Assembly: GCA_947505245.1 (NCBI GenBank)
Contig: CANNIZ010000010.1
Span: forward strand, 1 to 64,000
Source of the DNA: Pseudomonadota bacterium
GTDB taxonomy: Bacteria > Myxococcota_A > UBA796 > GCA-2862545
Length of the DNA: 64,000 bases
Reading direction: 5' to 3'
The notes beneath the pieces are model-generated. The model made no database searches, was not told the DNA's origin, and saw only the letters and a program-made list of their open reading frames with translations. Positions within the stretch are counted from its first letter, which is position 1. Every line of letters starts with the position of its first letter. A program made the translations under genes and the position numbers. Shown in pieces: positions 32,977 through 40,054 of the stretch.

Positions 32977-34167
32977 CTACACGCTGTCGGGATCTTCGAT
33001 CGCCTCGCGGGCCGCCGCCGCGATCGCCTTGTCCGGGTGCAGCGCGAGGGCCCGGAACCGCGCGCTCGCTTCCGGCGTGTGGGCGCCCTTGAGCGCGGAG
33101 ATCGACAGGATCACGCTCTCCTGGGACGCCTTGCGCGACCACACATCCCACCACGCGCGCGACGCTTGATCGATGGTTGCGAGGTGCTGCGCGACCGCCT
33201 CCGGCGAGGACGCCCGCTCCATGCGGCGGGCCTTCGCGCCGAGGGGCGCTCCGACGCGCGCGAGCTCCGGCCACGCGGGATGCTCCTCGGGCGGCACGAC
33301 CTTTCGCACGCTGCGGATCGGGTGCACGACGGCCTTCGTAAACTCGAGCAGCGATGCCCCGTGGCCCTCGGGGAGGAACGCGGTGAGCCGCGCCGCGGTG
33401 TCGGCCATCGTCGGGCGGTCCTGCGGTTCGAACTGCATCATGTCGCGCAGCAGCGCCTCGATGTTCGGCGGGAGCAGCGCGCGCGCGAGCCAGGCGTCCA
33501 TCTCCGTGCGCCGCCGCATCGGGTGGAACGAGAACACCTTGCGGACGCCCGTGAGCAGCTCGAGCAACACGAGCCCGAGCGAGTACACGTCGAGCGTCTC
33601 TTCGCTCGCGCCGTCGACGCGCTCAGGCGAGGCATACGCGGGCGAGCCCAGCACGACCTCGCCCTGCAGCGACAGCGACTCGCGATCTTCGAAGTCGCCT
33701 TTGGCGAGCCCGAAGTCGGCGACCTTCACGAGGCCATCGACCGACAGCAGCACGTTCGCAGGCTTCAGATCGCGGTGCAGCACGCGCATCGACGTCCACG
33801 CCGCGTTCAGCCCGACCGCGATCTGGGCGCTGATCGCGAGCGCGATGTGGGGAGGGATGCCACGCGGCCGCTGGGCGATGACCTCCTCGAGGTTGCAGCC
33901 GTCCACCCACTCCATGACGATGACGGGCCGGCCATCGATCTCTACGGCCTCGCGGACCTCGACGAGGTTCGGGTGCCGAAGCCGCTTCAGGATGCGCGCT
34001 TCGTCGCGCGCGCGGGCGGTGGAGCGCTTGTCCGACGCCAGGCTCTTCAGCATCACCTTGAGCGCCACCGGTCCCGCGTGTGCGCCGCTCGAGTCGAGGG
34101 CCACGGCCACCACGCCCCAGCGCCCGGCTCCGACGACCTCTACGACCTGGAAGCGCGCCTTCGTCAA
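32977..34167 (-). CDS. Hanks-type Ser/Thr protein kinase
   Basis: A 396-residue cytoplasmic kinase. The glycine loop is GAGRWGVV (13-20), the ATP Lys is K37 in VALKVML, the catalytic loop HRDLKPANVL (131-140), the metal motif DFGLAKG (151-157) and the substrate loop YASPE. Residues beyond about 280 form an Arg/Ala-rich helical region ending in a HEAT-like pair (ASARFRALALHPDKAIAAAAREAI). No transmembrane sensor is present, unlike PknB. Such kinases are abundant in Myxococcota. It is divergent from an RNA helicase gene over 97 bp. Confidence 0.92.
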   Translation of the reverse strand: MTKARFQVVEVVGAGRWGVVAVALDSSGAHAGPVALKVMLKSLASDKRSTARARDEARILKRLRHPNLVEVREAVEIDGRPVIVMEWVDGCNLEEVIAQRPRGIPPHIALAISAQIAVGLNAAWTSMRVLHRDLKPANVLLSVDGLVKVADFGLAKGDFEDRESLSLQGEVVLGSPAYASPERVDGASEETLDVYSLGLVLLELLTGVRKVFSFHPMRRRTEMDAWLARALLPPNIEALLRDMMQFEPQDRPTMADTAARLTAFLPEGHGASLLEFTKAVVHPIRSVRKVVPPEEHPAWPELARVGAPLGAKARRMERASSPEAVAQHLATIDQASRAWWDVWSRKASQESVILSISALKGAHTPEASARFRALALHPDKAIAAAAREAIEDPDSV

Positions 34168-34264
34168 CGTGGTTGCCTCCGCCTTAGCGTAGCGCAGATC
34201 GGGACGATCCTGGGGGGCCGCGTTTCCCCAGCGCGATAGAGAGGCCTCCTGTAGAGGCTAGTGC

Positions 34265-35476
34265 ATGTCCGATTCGACCGAAGAGTTCAACCTGATCCCC
34301 AAGCTGAAGGCCGCCGTGGCCGACATGGGGTTCACCCGCCCGACGCCGATTCAGGCGCAGGCCATCCCCCTCGTGCTCGCGGGGCGCGACCTGATCGGCT
34401 GCGCGTCGACGGGCACCGGCAAGACCGCCGCCTTCATGCTCCCCATCCTCCAGCGCCTTTACGGCGGCGAGATGGGCAAGATCCGCGCCCTCGTGTTGTC
34501 GCCCACCCGCGAGCTCGCGCTCCAGATCGACGAGCAGGCGCTCGCGCTCGGCTACCACCTCGGCATCAACTCGGTGTCCGTCGTCGGCGGCGTGAAGATG
34601 GAACCGCAGGAGCGCGGCCTGCGCGGTGGCGCCGAGATCGTCGTCGCTACGCCAGGCCGCCTGATGGATCACATGCGCTCGGGCTACGTCGACTTCGCGG
34701 CCGTCGAGGTCGTGGTGCTCGATGAAGCCGACCGCATGCTCGACATGGGTTTTTTGCCCGACATCCAGCGGATCTTCGAGAAGCTGCCGAAGGAGCGCCA
34801 GACGCTGCTGTTCTCGGCGACGATGCCGCCCGGCATCCGCAAGCTCGCGGACGCGATCCTCAAGGATCCTGCCACCGTCACGGTCGACCTGCAGAAGCCG
34901 AACGCGGGCATCACGCAGAGCGTGTTCCGCGTGTCCCAGGCGCGCAAGGGCGCCCTGCTCACCGCGCTGTTGCACCGGGTGGACATGCCGTCGGTGCTCG
35001 TGTTCGTGAAGCGCAAGAAGGACGCAGATCAGCTCGCCCGCGCGATCACGCGCAGCGGCTTCGACGCGACCAGCATCCACTCCGATCGCACCCAGGCCGA
35101 GCGCATCGCCGCGCTCGAGGACTTCCGCCGCGGCACCTGCCCCGTGATCGTCGCCACGGACGTCATGGCCCGCGGCATCGACGTCGATGACGTTTCGCAC
35201 GTCGTGAACTTCGACGTCCCGCACTCCGGCGAAGACTTCATCCACCGCGGCGGCCGCACGGCCCGCGCGGGCGCGAAGGGCGCGGTGTACACGTTCGTGT
35301 CGCCCGCGGAAGAGGGCCAGCTGGCCGACATCGAGAAGACGATCGGCACCACGCTCAAGCGCATGGCGCTGCCCGACTTCGACACGGGGCTCGACGGCGG
35401 GCGCTCGGAGGCGCCGCGCGGCCGGTCGGGTGGCTCGGATCGGGGCCGCGGCTCGGATCGCGGTCGCTCGCGCTAG
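34265..35476 (+). CDS. rhlE: DEAD-box RNA helicase, RhlE-like
   Basis: A 403-residue ATP-dependent RNA helicase. It carries the Q motif TRPTPIQAQAIP (about 24-35), motif I ASTGTGKT (47-54), Ia PTRELALQI, II VLDEAD (about 151-156), III FSATMP, and V/VI ATDVMARGIDV and HRGGRTARAG. The last motif has GGRTAR where IGRTGR is usual, a conservative variant. The C-terminus is an RG-rich tail (RGRSGGSDRGRGSDRGRSR) for RNA contacts. The RhlE group assists ribosome assembly and RNA decay, often in the cold. Confidence 0.93.
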   Translation: MSDSTEEFNLIPKLKAAVADMGFTRPTPIQAQAIPLVLAGRDLIGCASTGTGKTAAFMLPILQRLYGGEMGKIRALVLSPTRELALQIDEQALALGYHLGINSVSVVGGVKMEPQERGLRGGAEIVVATPGRLMDHMRSGYVDFAAVEVVVLDEADRMLDMGFLPDIQRIFEKLPKERQTLLFSATMPPGIRKLADAILKDPATVTVDLQKPNAGITQSVFRVSQARKGALLTALLHRVDMPSVLVFVKRKKDADQLARAITRSGFDATSIHSDRTQAERIAALEDFRRGTCPVIVATDVMARGIDVDDVSHVVNFDVPHSGEDFIHRGGRTARAGAKGAVYTFVSPAEEGQLADIEKTIGTTLKRMALPDFDTGLDGGRSEAPRGRSGGSDRGRGSDRGRSR

Positions 35477-35645
35477 ACCTCCCGGTCGCGCTGCACGATT
35501 CGTGCGCCGTCAAGTCGATTCGGTTGCCGCTCGTTTACGAGTCGGCATCCGCCCCTGTGGCGCGTCCGCAGACCCGACGGCGTCGTCATCGTATGACGGC
35601 GTTCAAGCGACGCGATTGTCGTTAAAGCAATTCAGCTTGAACTTT
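35477..35645. other. Intergenic stretch after the helicase gene
   Basis: No gene visible. A hairpin CGTCAT-CGT-ATGACG (35584-35598) may end helicase transcription, but no T-run follows. From about 35610 the sequence becomes unusually AT-rich for this window and leads into the promoter-like elements of the candidate RNA at 35685-35786. Confidence 0.45.
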
Positions 35646-35675
35646 TTGGACATTTCAAAAACTCGATGCTAGTGT
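35646..35675 (+). promoter_or_regulatory. Promoter-like elements ahead of the candidate structured RNA
   Basis: TTGGAC (35646-35651) and the extended -10 TGC-TAGTGT (35667-35675) are separated by 18 bp, within a locally AT-rich patch. The predicted start near 35682 falls just before the long closing stem of the candidate RNA. The hexamers are imperfect, so this is suggestive only. Confidence 0.35.
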
Positions 35676-35684
35676 CTTTGTGTC

Positions 35685-35786
35685 GGGACGCACCCGACGG
35701 CCGGTATCCGCCCCGAGGCACCGCGAAAGCGGCGCTTCGGTCCAGCCGGTTCCCGTTTTTGCGGCCCACGCCGTCGGGTGCGTCTC
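35685..35786 (+). ncRNA. Candidate structured non-coding RNA with a 15-bp closing stem
   Basis: GACGCACCCGACGGC (35687-35701) is perfectly complementary to 35770-35784, extendable by a G-U and a G-C pair. Inside, CCGAGGC (35713-35719) pairs with GCTTCGG (35734-35740). Within that, CCGC-GAAA-GCGG (35721-35732) forms a stem closed by a GNRA tetraloop, separated by a single A-C mismatch. A promoter-like sequence precedes it. No frame codes through it convincingly. It does not match the SRP RNA core, tmRNA or a retron (no reverse transcriptase nearby). A miniature transposon with terminal repeats is the main alternative. Confidence 0.45.
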
Positions 35787-35798
35787 CCTCTCCCCCCT

Positions 35799-36608
35799 CT
35801 ACGGGATCGCCACGATGAACTGCATCGTGTACGGCGTCTCCGGGGCGCTCGCGCGCGCGAACTGAGCCCACACCTTGTACGTGCCCGACGTCGGGAACGT
35901 GAAGCGGAATGGGAGCTCGGGTCCCGGGTAAAGGTGCGGCATCGCGTGGCTTGGGGCCGCGTTCTCCATGTCGGCCACCCACGCGTGGGTGTGGCTCACC
36001 TGCGTAAGATCGAGGCTTGCGATCGCCAGGTGCGCGTCGGCGCCGAGCCATTGGACGACGTCGGTCACCGGACCCGCGGAGTCCTCGAGCACGACGGAGA
36101 ACGCGGACTCCTGACCCACGACCGGGTCGGTGTCCCACCGCAGGTGCGCCGTCACGTCGCCGCTCGTCGCCAAGTCGGTCAGGACGCTCACGGGCTGGTC
36201 GAGCTGGGGCACGTCGCCGCCGACGAGCACATCGGCGCGGTCGGTGTGGTAGCGGTTCTCGGACGCCCACTCGAACGCGAGCACGAACGGACCGGACGCC
36301 GAGAACGTCTCGGGGAAGTGGAACGTCGCCGCGCGCAGGTCGTCCGCGGTGATGGTCGCGTAGTCTTCGTGGTGCTGGTGCTCGAACGTCTCGAGGTCGC
36401 CACGGATCACGAACACGTGCACGAGGCGCTCGTGCGCGACCTGCAGGTCCTGCACGGGCTCGCCGTCGCGGAGGATCTGGTACCGCACGTCGGCCCCTTC
36501 ACCCGCCATCGGAGGGTCCGGCGTGAGCGTCACCTCCACGTCGTAGATGCCAGGCAGCGGCGGAAAATCCGTCTCGGCGTCGCGGGTACACGCGAGTAAC
36601 AGCCACAT
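35799..36608 (-). CDS. His-rich lipoprotein with two CopC/FixH-like beta domains
   Basis: A 269-residue protein from ATG 36608 with the minimal leader MWLLLAC (Cys 7). Two related beta domains follow. The first (about 15-125) contains ERLVHVFVIRGDLETFEHQH, close to the H-x-x-x-V-x-x-D-L-x-x-F-x-H-x-H pattern of YtkA/FixH- and CopC-like envelope domains tied to copper or heavy metals. The second (about 130-260) has GADAHLAIASLDLTQVSHTH. Metal binding is inferred from the His pairs. It is divergent from a two-gene lipoprotein unit across 33 bp containing a 12-bp palindrome. Confidence 0.7.
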   Translation of the reverse strand: MWLLLACTRDAETDFPPLPGIYDVEVTLTPDPPMAGEGADVRYQILRDGEPVQDLQVAHERLVHVFVIRGDLETFEHQHHEDYATITADDLRAATFHFPETFSASGPFVLAFEWASENRYHTDRADVLVGGDVPQLDQPVSVLTDLATSGDVTAHLRWDTDPVVGQESAFSVVLEDSAGPVTDVVQWLGADAHLAIASLDLTQVSHTHAWVADMENAAPSHAMPHLYPGPELPFRFTFPTSGTYKVWAQFARASAPETPYTMQFIVAIP

Positions 36609-36611
36609 GAC

Positions 36612-36623
36612 GACCTCGAGGTC
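36612..36623. promoter_or_regulatory. 12-bp perfect palindrome between divergent lipoprotein genes
   Basis: GACCTCGAGGTC occupies a third of the 33-bp gap between the starts at 36608 (minus) and 36642 (plus). The gap is too short for two ordinary leadered promoters, so a bound regulator here would affect both directions. Operator function is inferred. Confidence 0.35.
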
Positions 36624-36641
36624 CAGAGATATCCTCGGTCC

Positions 36642-37013
36642 ATGTGGTTCGTCGCGTGGCTCATCGCCTGCCGCCCCGTGGATCCGGCGTCTCCGTCGCT
36701 CGTCATCGTCAGCCCCGCGGACGGGTCGACCGTCTGTGGCGTGCCGATGCACGTGGAGCTTGACGTGCAGGACTTCACGCTCGTCCCGCTGTCCGACGGC
36801 GCCGACGTCGAGCCCGGCACGGGCCACGTCGACGTATACCTGAACGGCCAGGCGGCGACGATGTCCGAGGCGCTCTCGTTCGACATCCCCGACGTGACGC
36901 CCGGCGCCTGGCAGCTCCGCGCCGAGCTCGTAAACGCCGATCACACCGCGATCGAGCCGTACGTCGGAGATCTCATTTACGTCACCGTGGAGGCTGCTGC
37001 ATGTGGTTCCTGA
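36642..37013 (+). CDS. Small lipoprotein with Ig-like/DUF4399-like domain
   Basis: A 123-residue protein with short leader MWFVAWLIAC (Cys 10). One beta-sandwich domain follows: SLVIVSPADGSTVCGVPMHV, FTLVPLSDGADVEPGTGHVD, VYLNGQ, and a PGAWQLRAELVNADHT end. This resembles the DUF4399-type domain of periplasmic proteins. It overlaps the next gene by 13 nt. The next protein begins with the same MWF and has the same order of strands, so the two look like a tandem duplication. Confidence 0.7.
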   Translation: MWFVAWLIACRPVDPASPSLVIVSPADGSTVCGVPMHVELDVQDFTLVPLSDGADVEPGTGHVDVYLNGQAATMSEALSFDIPDVTPGAWQLRAELVNADHTAIEPYVGDLIYVTVEAAACGS

Positions 37014-37432
37014 TCGCCCCGTTGGTCCTCGTCGCCTGTGGCGGCGACGCCGACACCGCCGTGTACACGCCCGCCGTCTCGTTCCTCGCGCCCGTCGCTG
37101 ACAGCACCGTCACCGCCGGCGAGATCGCGGTCACCATCGTCGTCGACGACTTCGCGCTCGTTCCGCCCGAGACGGCTTCCCGCGCGCCGGCCCCGGTGCC
37201 GCTCCCGCTGCGCCTCCTCGTCGCCTCGGCCGAAGCCCACGACGAGGAGGGCATCCCTTCGGGCTACTGCGCGCTCGCGCTCGACGACGTCGCGGTCGCC
37301 GACCTCTCCGACACGCAGGGAACCGTCACGGTCGCGGCGGGCGCGCACACGTTGTCGTGTGACCTGATGTTCGCGGACGGTGATGCGCTCGAGCCGGCCG
37401 TCTCCGCGTCGGTGGCGTTCACCGCGGAGTAG
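37001..37432 (+). CDS. Small lipoprotein, diverged tandem duplicate of its upstream neighbour
   Basis: A 143-residue protein with leader MWFLIAPLVLVAC (Cys 13). VSFLAPVADSTVTAGEIAV and VDDFALVPPE align with SLVIVSPADGSTVCGVPMHV and VQDFTLVPL of the upstream protein, showing common origin. An internal Pro-rich insertion (APAPVPLPLRLL) makes it longer. Two cysteines (GYCALALDD, TLSCDLMF) may pair. The start lies 13 nt inside the previous gene. Its 3' end overlaps the convergent DUF2058 gene by 14 bp. Confidence 0.7.
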   Translation: MWFLIAPLVLVACGGDADTAVYTPAVSFLAPVADSTVTAGEIAVTIVVDDFALVPPETASRAPAPVPLPLRLLVASAEAHDEEGIPSGYCALALDDVAVADLSDTQGTVTVAAGAHTLSCDLMFADGDALEPAVSASVAFTAE

Positions 37433-38015
37433 CGTCGCCCCGCACGCGATGCGGCAGAAGCGAGATCTCCCAGTCGGGCGCGAGGAACTCGTCCTCCTTC
37501 GCGCCGAGCTTCGAGGTGTCCACGACGAGGTGCATCACCGCCTCGGGGGCCACCTCCGCGAGGCGACGTGCGGCTGCCGCCGAGATCAGCACGATCCGCT
37601 CCTCCTCGCCGTCGCGCACCGCCGCGCGCAAGGCTACCGCGGCCTCTCCGCAGCGAAGCTTCCACGCCACGCCGTCGCTCACCTCGACCCGACCGACGTA
37701 CCCGTCGGGCTTGCGGAAGTGGTAGCGGACCTTCCCGCGCGAGCGGATCGCGTTCTTGTCGATGATCTGCCGGATCTGCCACAGCCGCTCGTGTTCGGCC
37801 TTCGCGGCCTCGCGCGCAGCGCGCTCGGTCGCCTTCTTCTGCCGGACGGCCTCCTCAGCCGCTTCGCGCCGGGCCTGCTCTTCGGCGCGGAGCTCGGAAG
37901 CCGGCCGCTTGTGCGCCTGCGCGTTCCGGCGCTCGAGCTTCAGGTCCTGTTCGGCCTTCTTCACGTCCTTTTTGGAGACGACGCCGGCCTTCAGCAGCTG
38001 TTCACGTAGCGACAC
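37419..38015 (-). CDS. DUF2058-family (YaiL-like) protein
   Basis: A 198-residue cytoplasmic protein. The N-terminus SLREQLLKAGVVSKKDVKKA is the family signature. A long charged helix (about 25-85, rich in Arg, Ala, Glu and Lys) and a C-terminal globular part (about 90-198) with IRSRGKVRYHFRKPDGYVGR follow. Escherichia coli YaiL belongs here and has been called a nucleoprotein or polynucleotide-associated enzyme. GTG 38015 with GGAGAGG upstream gives the family-typical start. Confidence 0.85.
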   Translation of the reverse strand: MSLREQLLKAGVVSKKDVKKAEQDLKLERRNAQAHKRPASELRAEEQARREAAEEAVRQKKATERAAREAAKAEHERLWQIRQIIDKNAIRSRGKVRYHFRKPDGYVGRVEVSDGVAWKLRCGEAAVALRAAVRDGEEERIVLISAAAARRLAEVAPEAVMHLVVDTSKLGAKEDEFLAPDWEISLLPHRVRGDATPR

Positions 38016-38071
38016 GACCTCTCCAACACGGTTCGGCGCCTCGCCGGTTCCCGCGAGGTTACCCTGGGGGC

Positions 38072-38761
38072 GTGCTGCTCGTCCGTCCATACCCCTATGC
38101 CCGGTTCGCGCTCGCGCGGGAAGCCCTCGCTGGCGCCGCCAAAGGCGACGTCGGGCCGTTGCAGCGGCTTTACCGCGACGCTGCCACCGCCCTCGCCGAG
38201 ATCGACCCCGACGAAGTCGACGAGTTCCGGCAGGAGTTTCCGCGCGCCGTGCGCGACGACCAGGCGCTCGCGCGCGCGGCGGGCTCGCTCGCAGACACGT
38301 GGGAGGGCATCGTCGCGATCGCGTCGATGTTGTCCAACCGCGAGCGGTTTCGCGGCTTCGTGTGGCTCGCGGCCCAGATCCGCTACGATCTCGAGCCGAA
38401 CAAACGCGACGCCGGTCGGTTGCGCGCGTACGCGTCGGGGGCCCGCCTCCCGGACCTGCTCCCGTCCGACGAGGCCCTGTACGTCGCGCTTCCAGCGCTC
38501 ATTGGCCTCGGTCCTGAGCTCCCCGACGAGGTCGTCCCGCCTGTCCCGGTCCCGTGTGAGCCGGTCTGGAGCCTGCTCGGACTGCCTGAAGGTGACGATT
38601 GGAACGGTCTTGATCCGCTCGACGCGTTCGCGATCTCCCCGGAGACCTGTCGCGCGCACTACGCAGCCGCGTCTGCGGCCTGGCAGCCGGTGCTCGCTCG
38701 TGGGCTCGAAAACGGCTTGATCGCGCGTTCCGCCGATGCGGACGCTGCGCGCAGCGGCTGA
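38072..38761 (+). CDS. Hypothetical helical protein
   Basis: A 229-residue soluble protein, mostly helical and acidic, with no signal peptide. GTG 38072 follows a purine-rich CTGGGGG. It contains DPDEVDEFRQEFPRAVRDDQ and a Pro-rich turn (EVVPPVPVPCEPVWSLLG). No family recognised. It is divergent from the DUF2058 gene across 56 bp. Confidence 0.6.
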   Translation: MLLVRPYPYARFALAREALAGAAKGDVGPLQRLYRDAATALAEIDPDEVDEFRQEFPRAVRDDQALARAAGSLADTWEGIVAIASMLSNRERFRGFVWLAAQIRYDLEPNKRDAGRLRAYASGARLPDLLPSDEALYVALPALIGLGPELPDEVVPPVPVPCEPVWSLLGLPEGDDWNGLDPLDAFAISPETCRAHYAAASAAWQPVLARGLENGLIARSADADAARSG

Positions 38762-38788
38762 TCGCGTCGGCCAATCCGCCGTCAGGGG

Positions 38789-38814
38789 TTGACTACAGGC
38801 CTGTCACCAGTCAA
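38789..38814. promoter_or_regulatory. Nested palindromes upstream of the 38837 gene
   Basis: TTGACT (38789-38794) and AGTCAA (38809-38814) flank a perfect 10-bp palindrome ACAGGCCTGT (38795-38804). The set ends 22 bp before the ATG at 38837. TTGACT could double as a -35 box, but no good -10 follows at the right distance. Possible operator. Confidence 0.25.
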
Positions 38815-38836
38815 GTTGGGCAACTCGGAGGGGCAG

Positions 38837-40054
38837 ATGTTGACCGCGCTCATCGCAGGACTGATTTCCCGTGCGGAAGCTGGGGATCTCGTGTTGCATG
38901 CTGGTGATCCCAGCGTCGCCTCGGCCGCGCTCGCCACGGTCTACCCGGATCGCGACTCCGGGACGTACGACCTTCGCACCGTCTCCGAATGGCTCGCAGG
39001 GAAGCCGATCACGCTCACGGCGGGCACGTTCGACGTGTGTGCGAAGGCACCTGCGAGGCCCTGGAAGGACGCGTTGGCGGCTGCGATAAAGCCGATCGAC
39101 GACGACCTCGACTTCGCGACGGCAAAGCCGCTCCTGGACGAGGCTCGCGCCGCGATGGTTTGCGACACAGGCCCGTTGGACACGGCGGCCGCGGCGAAGG
39201 TCGAATACCTGCGGGGCGTCGCCGCGCACTTCGCGAAAGATGGAGACGCTTCGGTCGCTGCGTTCGGCCGGGCGCTCATGATCGACCCCGCGCTGCCGTG
39301 GGACGCTTCGTATCCGCCGTCCGCGCGCGCCCGGTTCGAGGAAGCGAAGAAGGGCCTTCCAAGCACCAAGACGTCCCTCGCAATTCTGCCGCGCACCGCG
39401 ATGGTTCGGGTCGACGGACGCCTCGTCGAGCTCGTCGACGGAAAGATCGAAGTCCTTGATGGCACGCACGTCCTGCAGGTCGGCGACCAGAACCCCGTCA
39501 CTTTGCGCGTGACCTTCGCTGGGGTGGGCGCGGCGTCTTTGGCGGTTCCGGCGGCGGTCCCGGCCGACGCGACGCAATGGGCCTCCGATCCAATCCTGGT
39601 GGCCGATCTCGCGCGCTTCGCGTCGCTGTACACGCCGGGTATCCCGGTGCTCGTCGTGGCCGGAACGGACGTCTACAGCGGTGGAAACAACGCGCTCACG
39701 TTCATGCGCGTCGCTCCGCCCGAGAAGAAGGCCGGAAGCGTCGTCGCGGTCTCGCTGCTCGGCGCCGGCGGGGCGCTGTTCGTCGGTGGTGCAGCCGTCT
39801 CGTTGGCAGCCCTCGGCATCGGCAACTCCGCGATCGACGAAGGTGACAGCGCGGTGACGTATGACGACTGGACGGCCGCCGAGACGAAGTACAAGGGGGC
39901 ACGGGGGCTCCTGTTCACGGGTTGGGGTGTGTCCGCTGCGGGCGTCGCGCTCGCGGGTGTCGGCGGCGCGTTGTTTGCGTCAGAAACCACGGTTGGCCCA
40001 ATGATCCTTCCGGGTGGCGGCGGGCTGGTGTTGCACGTAGGGGGTGCCCGATGA
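38837..40054 (+). CDS. Envelope protein with TPR-like region and C-terminal membrane helices
   Basis: A 405-residue protein from ATG 38837 (GGAGGGG upstream, decisive for the start). A short hydrophobic start (LTALIAGLIS) is followed by a helical region with a TPR-like segment (AAKVEYLRGVAAHFAKDGDA, SVAAFGRALMIDPALPW). A PEGA-like beta stretch (ILPRTAMVRVDGRLVELVDG) is next. Two transmembrane helices lie at about 315-345 and 370-395. This TPR/PEGA/TM layout is frequent in Myxococcota envelope proteins. Its TGA overlaps the ATG of the MopE-like gene, so they likely work together at the envelope. Confidence 0.7.
   Translation: MLTALIAGLISRAEAGDLVLHAGDPSVASAALATVYPDRDSGTYDLRTVSEWLAGKPITLTAGTFDVCAKAPARPWKDALAAAIKPIDDDLDFATAKPLLDEARAAMVCDTGPLDTAAAAKVEYLRGVAAHFAKDGDASVAAFGRALMIDPALPWDASYPPSARARFEEAKKGLPSTKTSLAILPRTAMVRVDGRLVELVDGKIEVLDGTHVLQVGDQNPVTLRVTFAGVGAASLAVPAAVPADATQWASDPILVADLARFASLYTPGIPVLVVAGTDVYSGGNNALTFMRVAPPEKKAGSVVAVSLLGAGGALFVGGAAVSLAALGIGNSAIDEGDSAVTYDDWTAAETKYKGARGLLFTGWGVSAAGVALAGVGGALFASETTVGPMILPGGGGLVLHVGGAR

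Noticed and set aside
35687-35784. Retron msr-msd or SRP RNA
   Set aside because: No reverse transcriptase gene nearby; the internal hairpin lacks the conserved SRP RNA GGAAG/AGCAG core.
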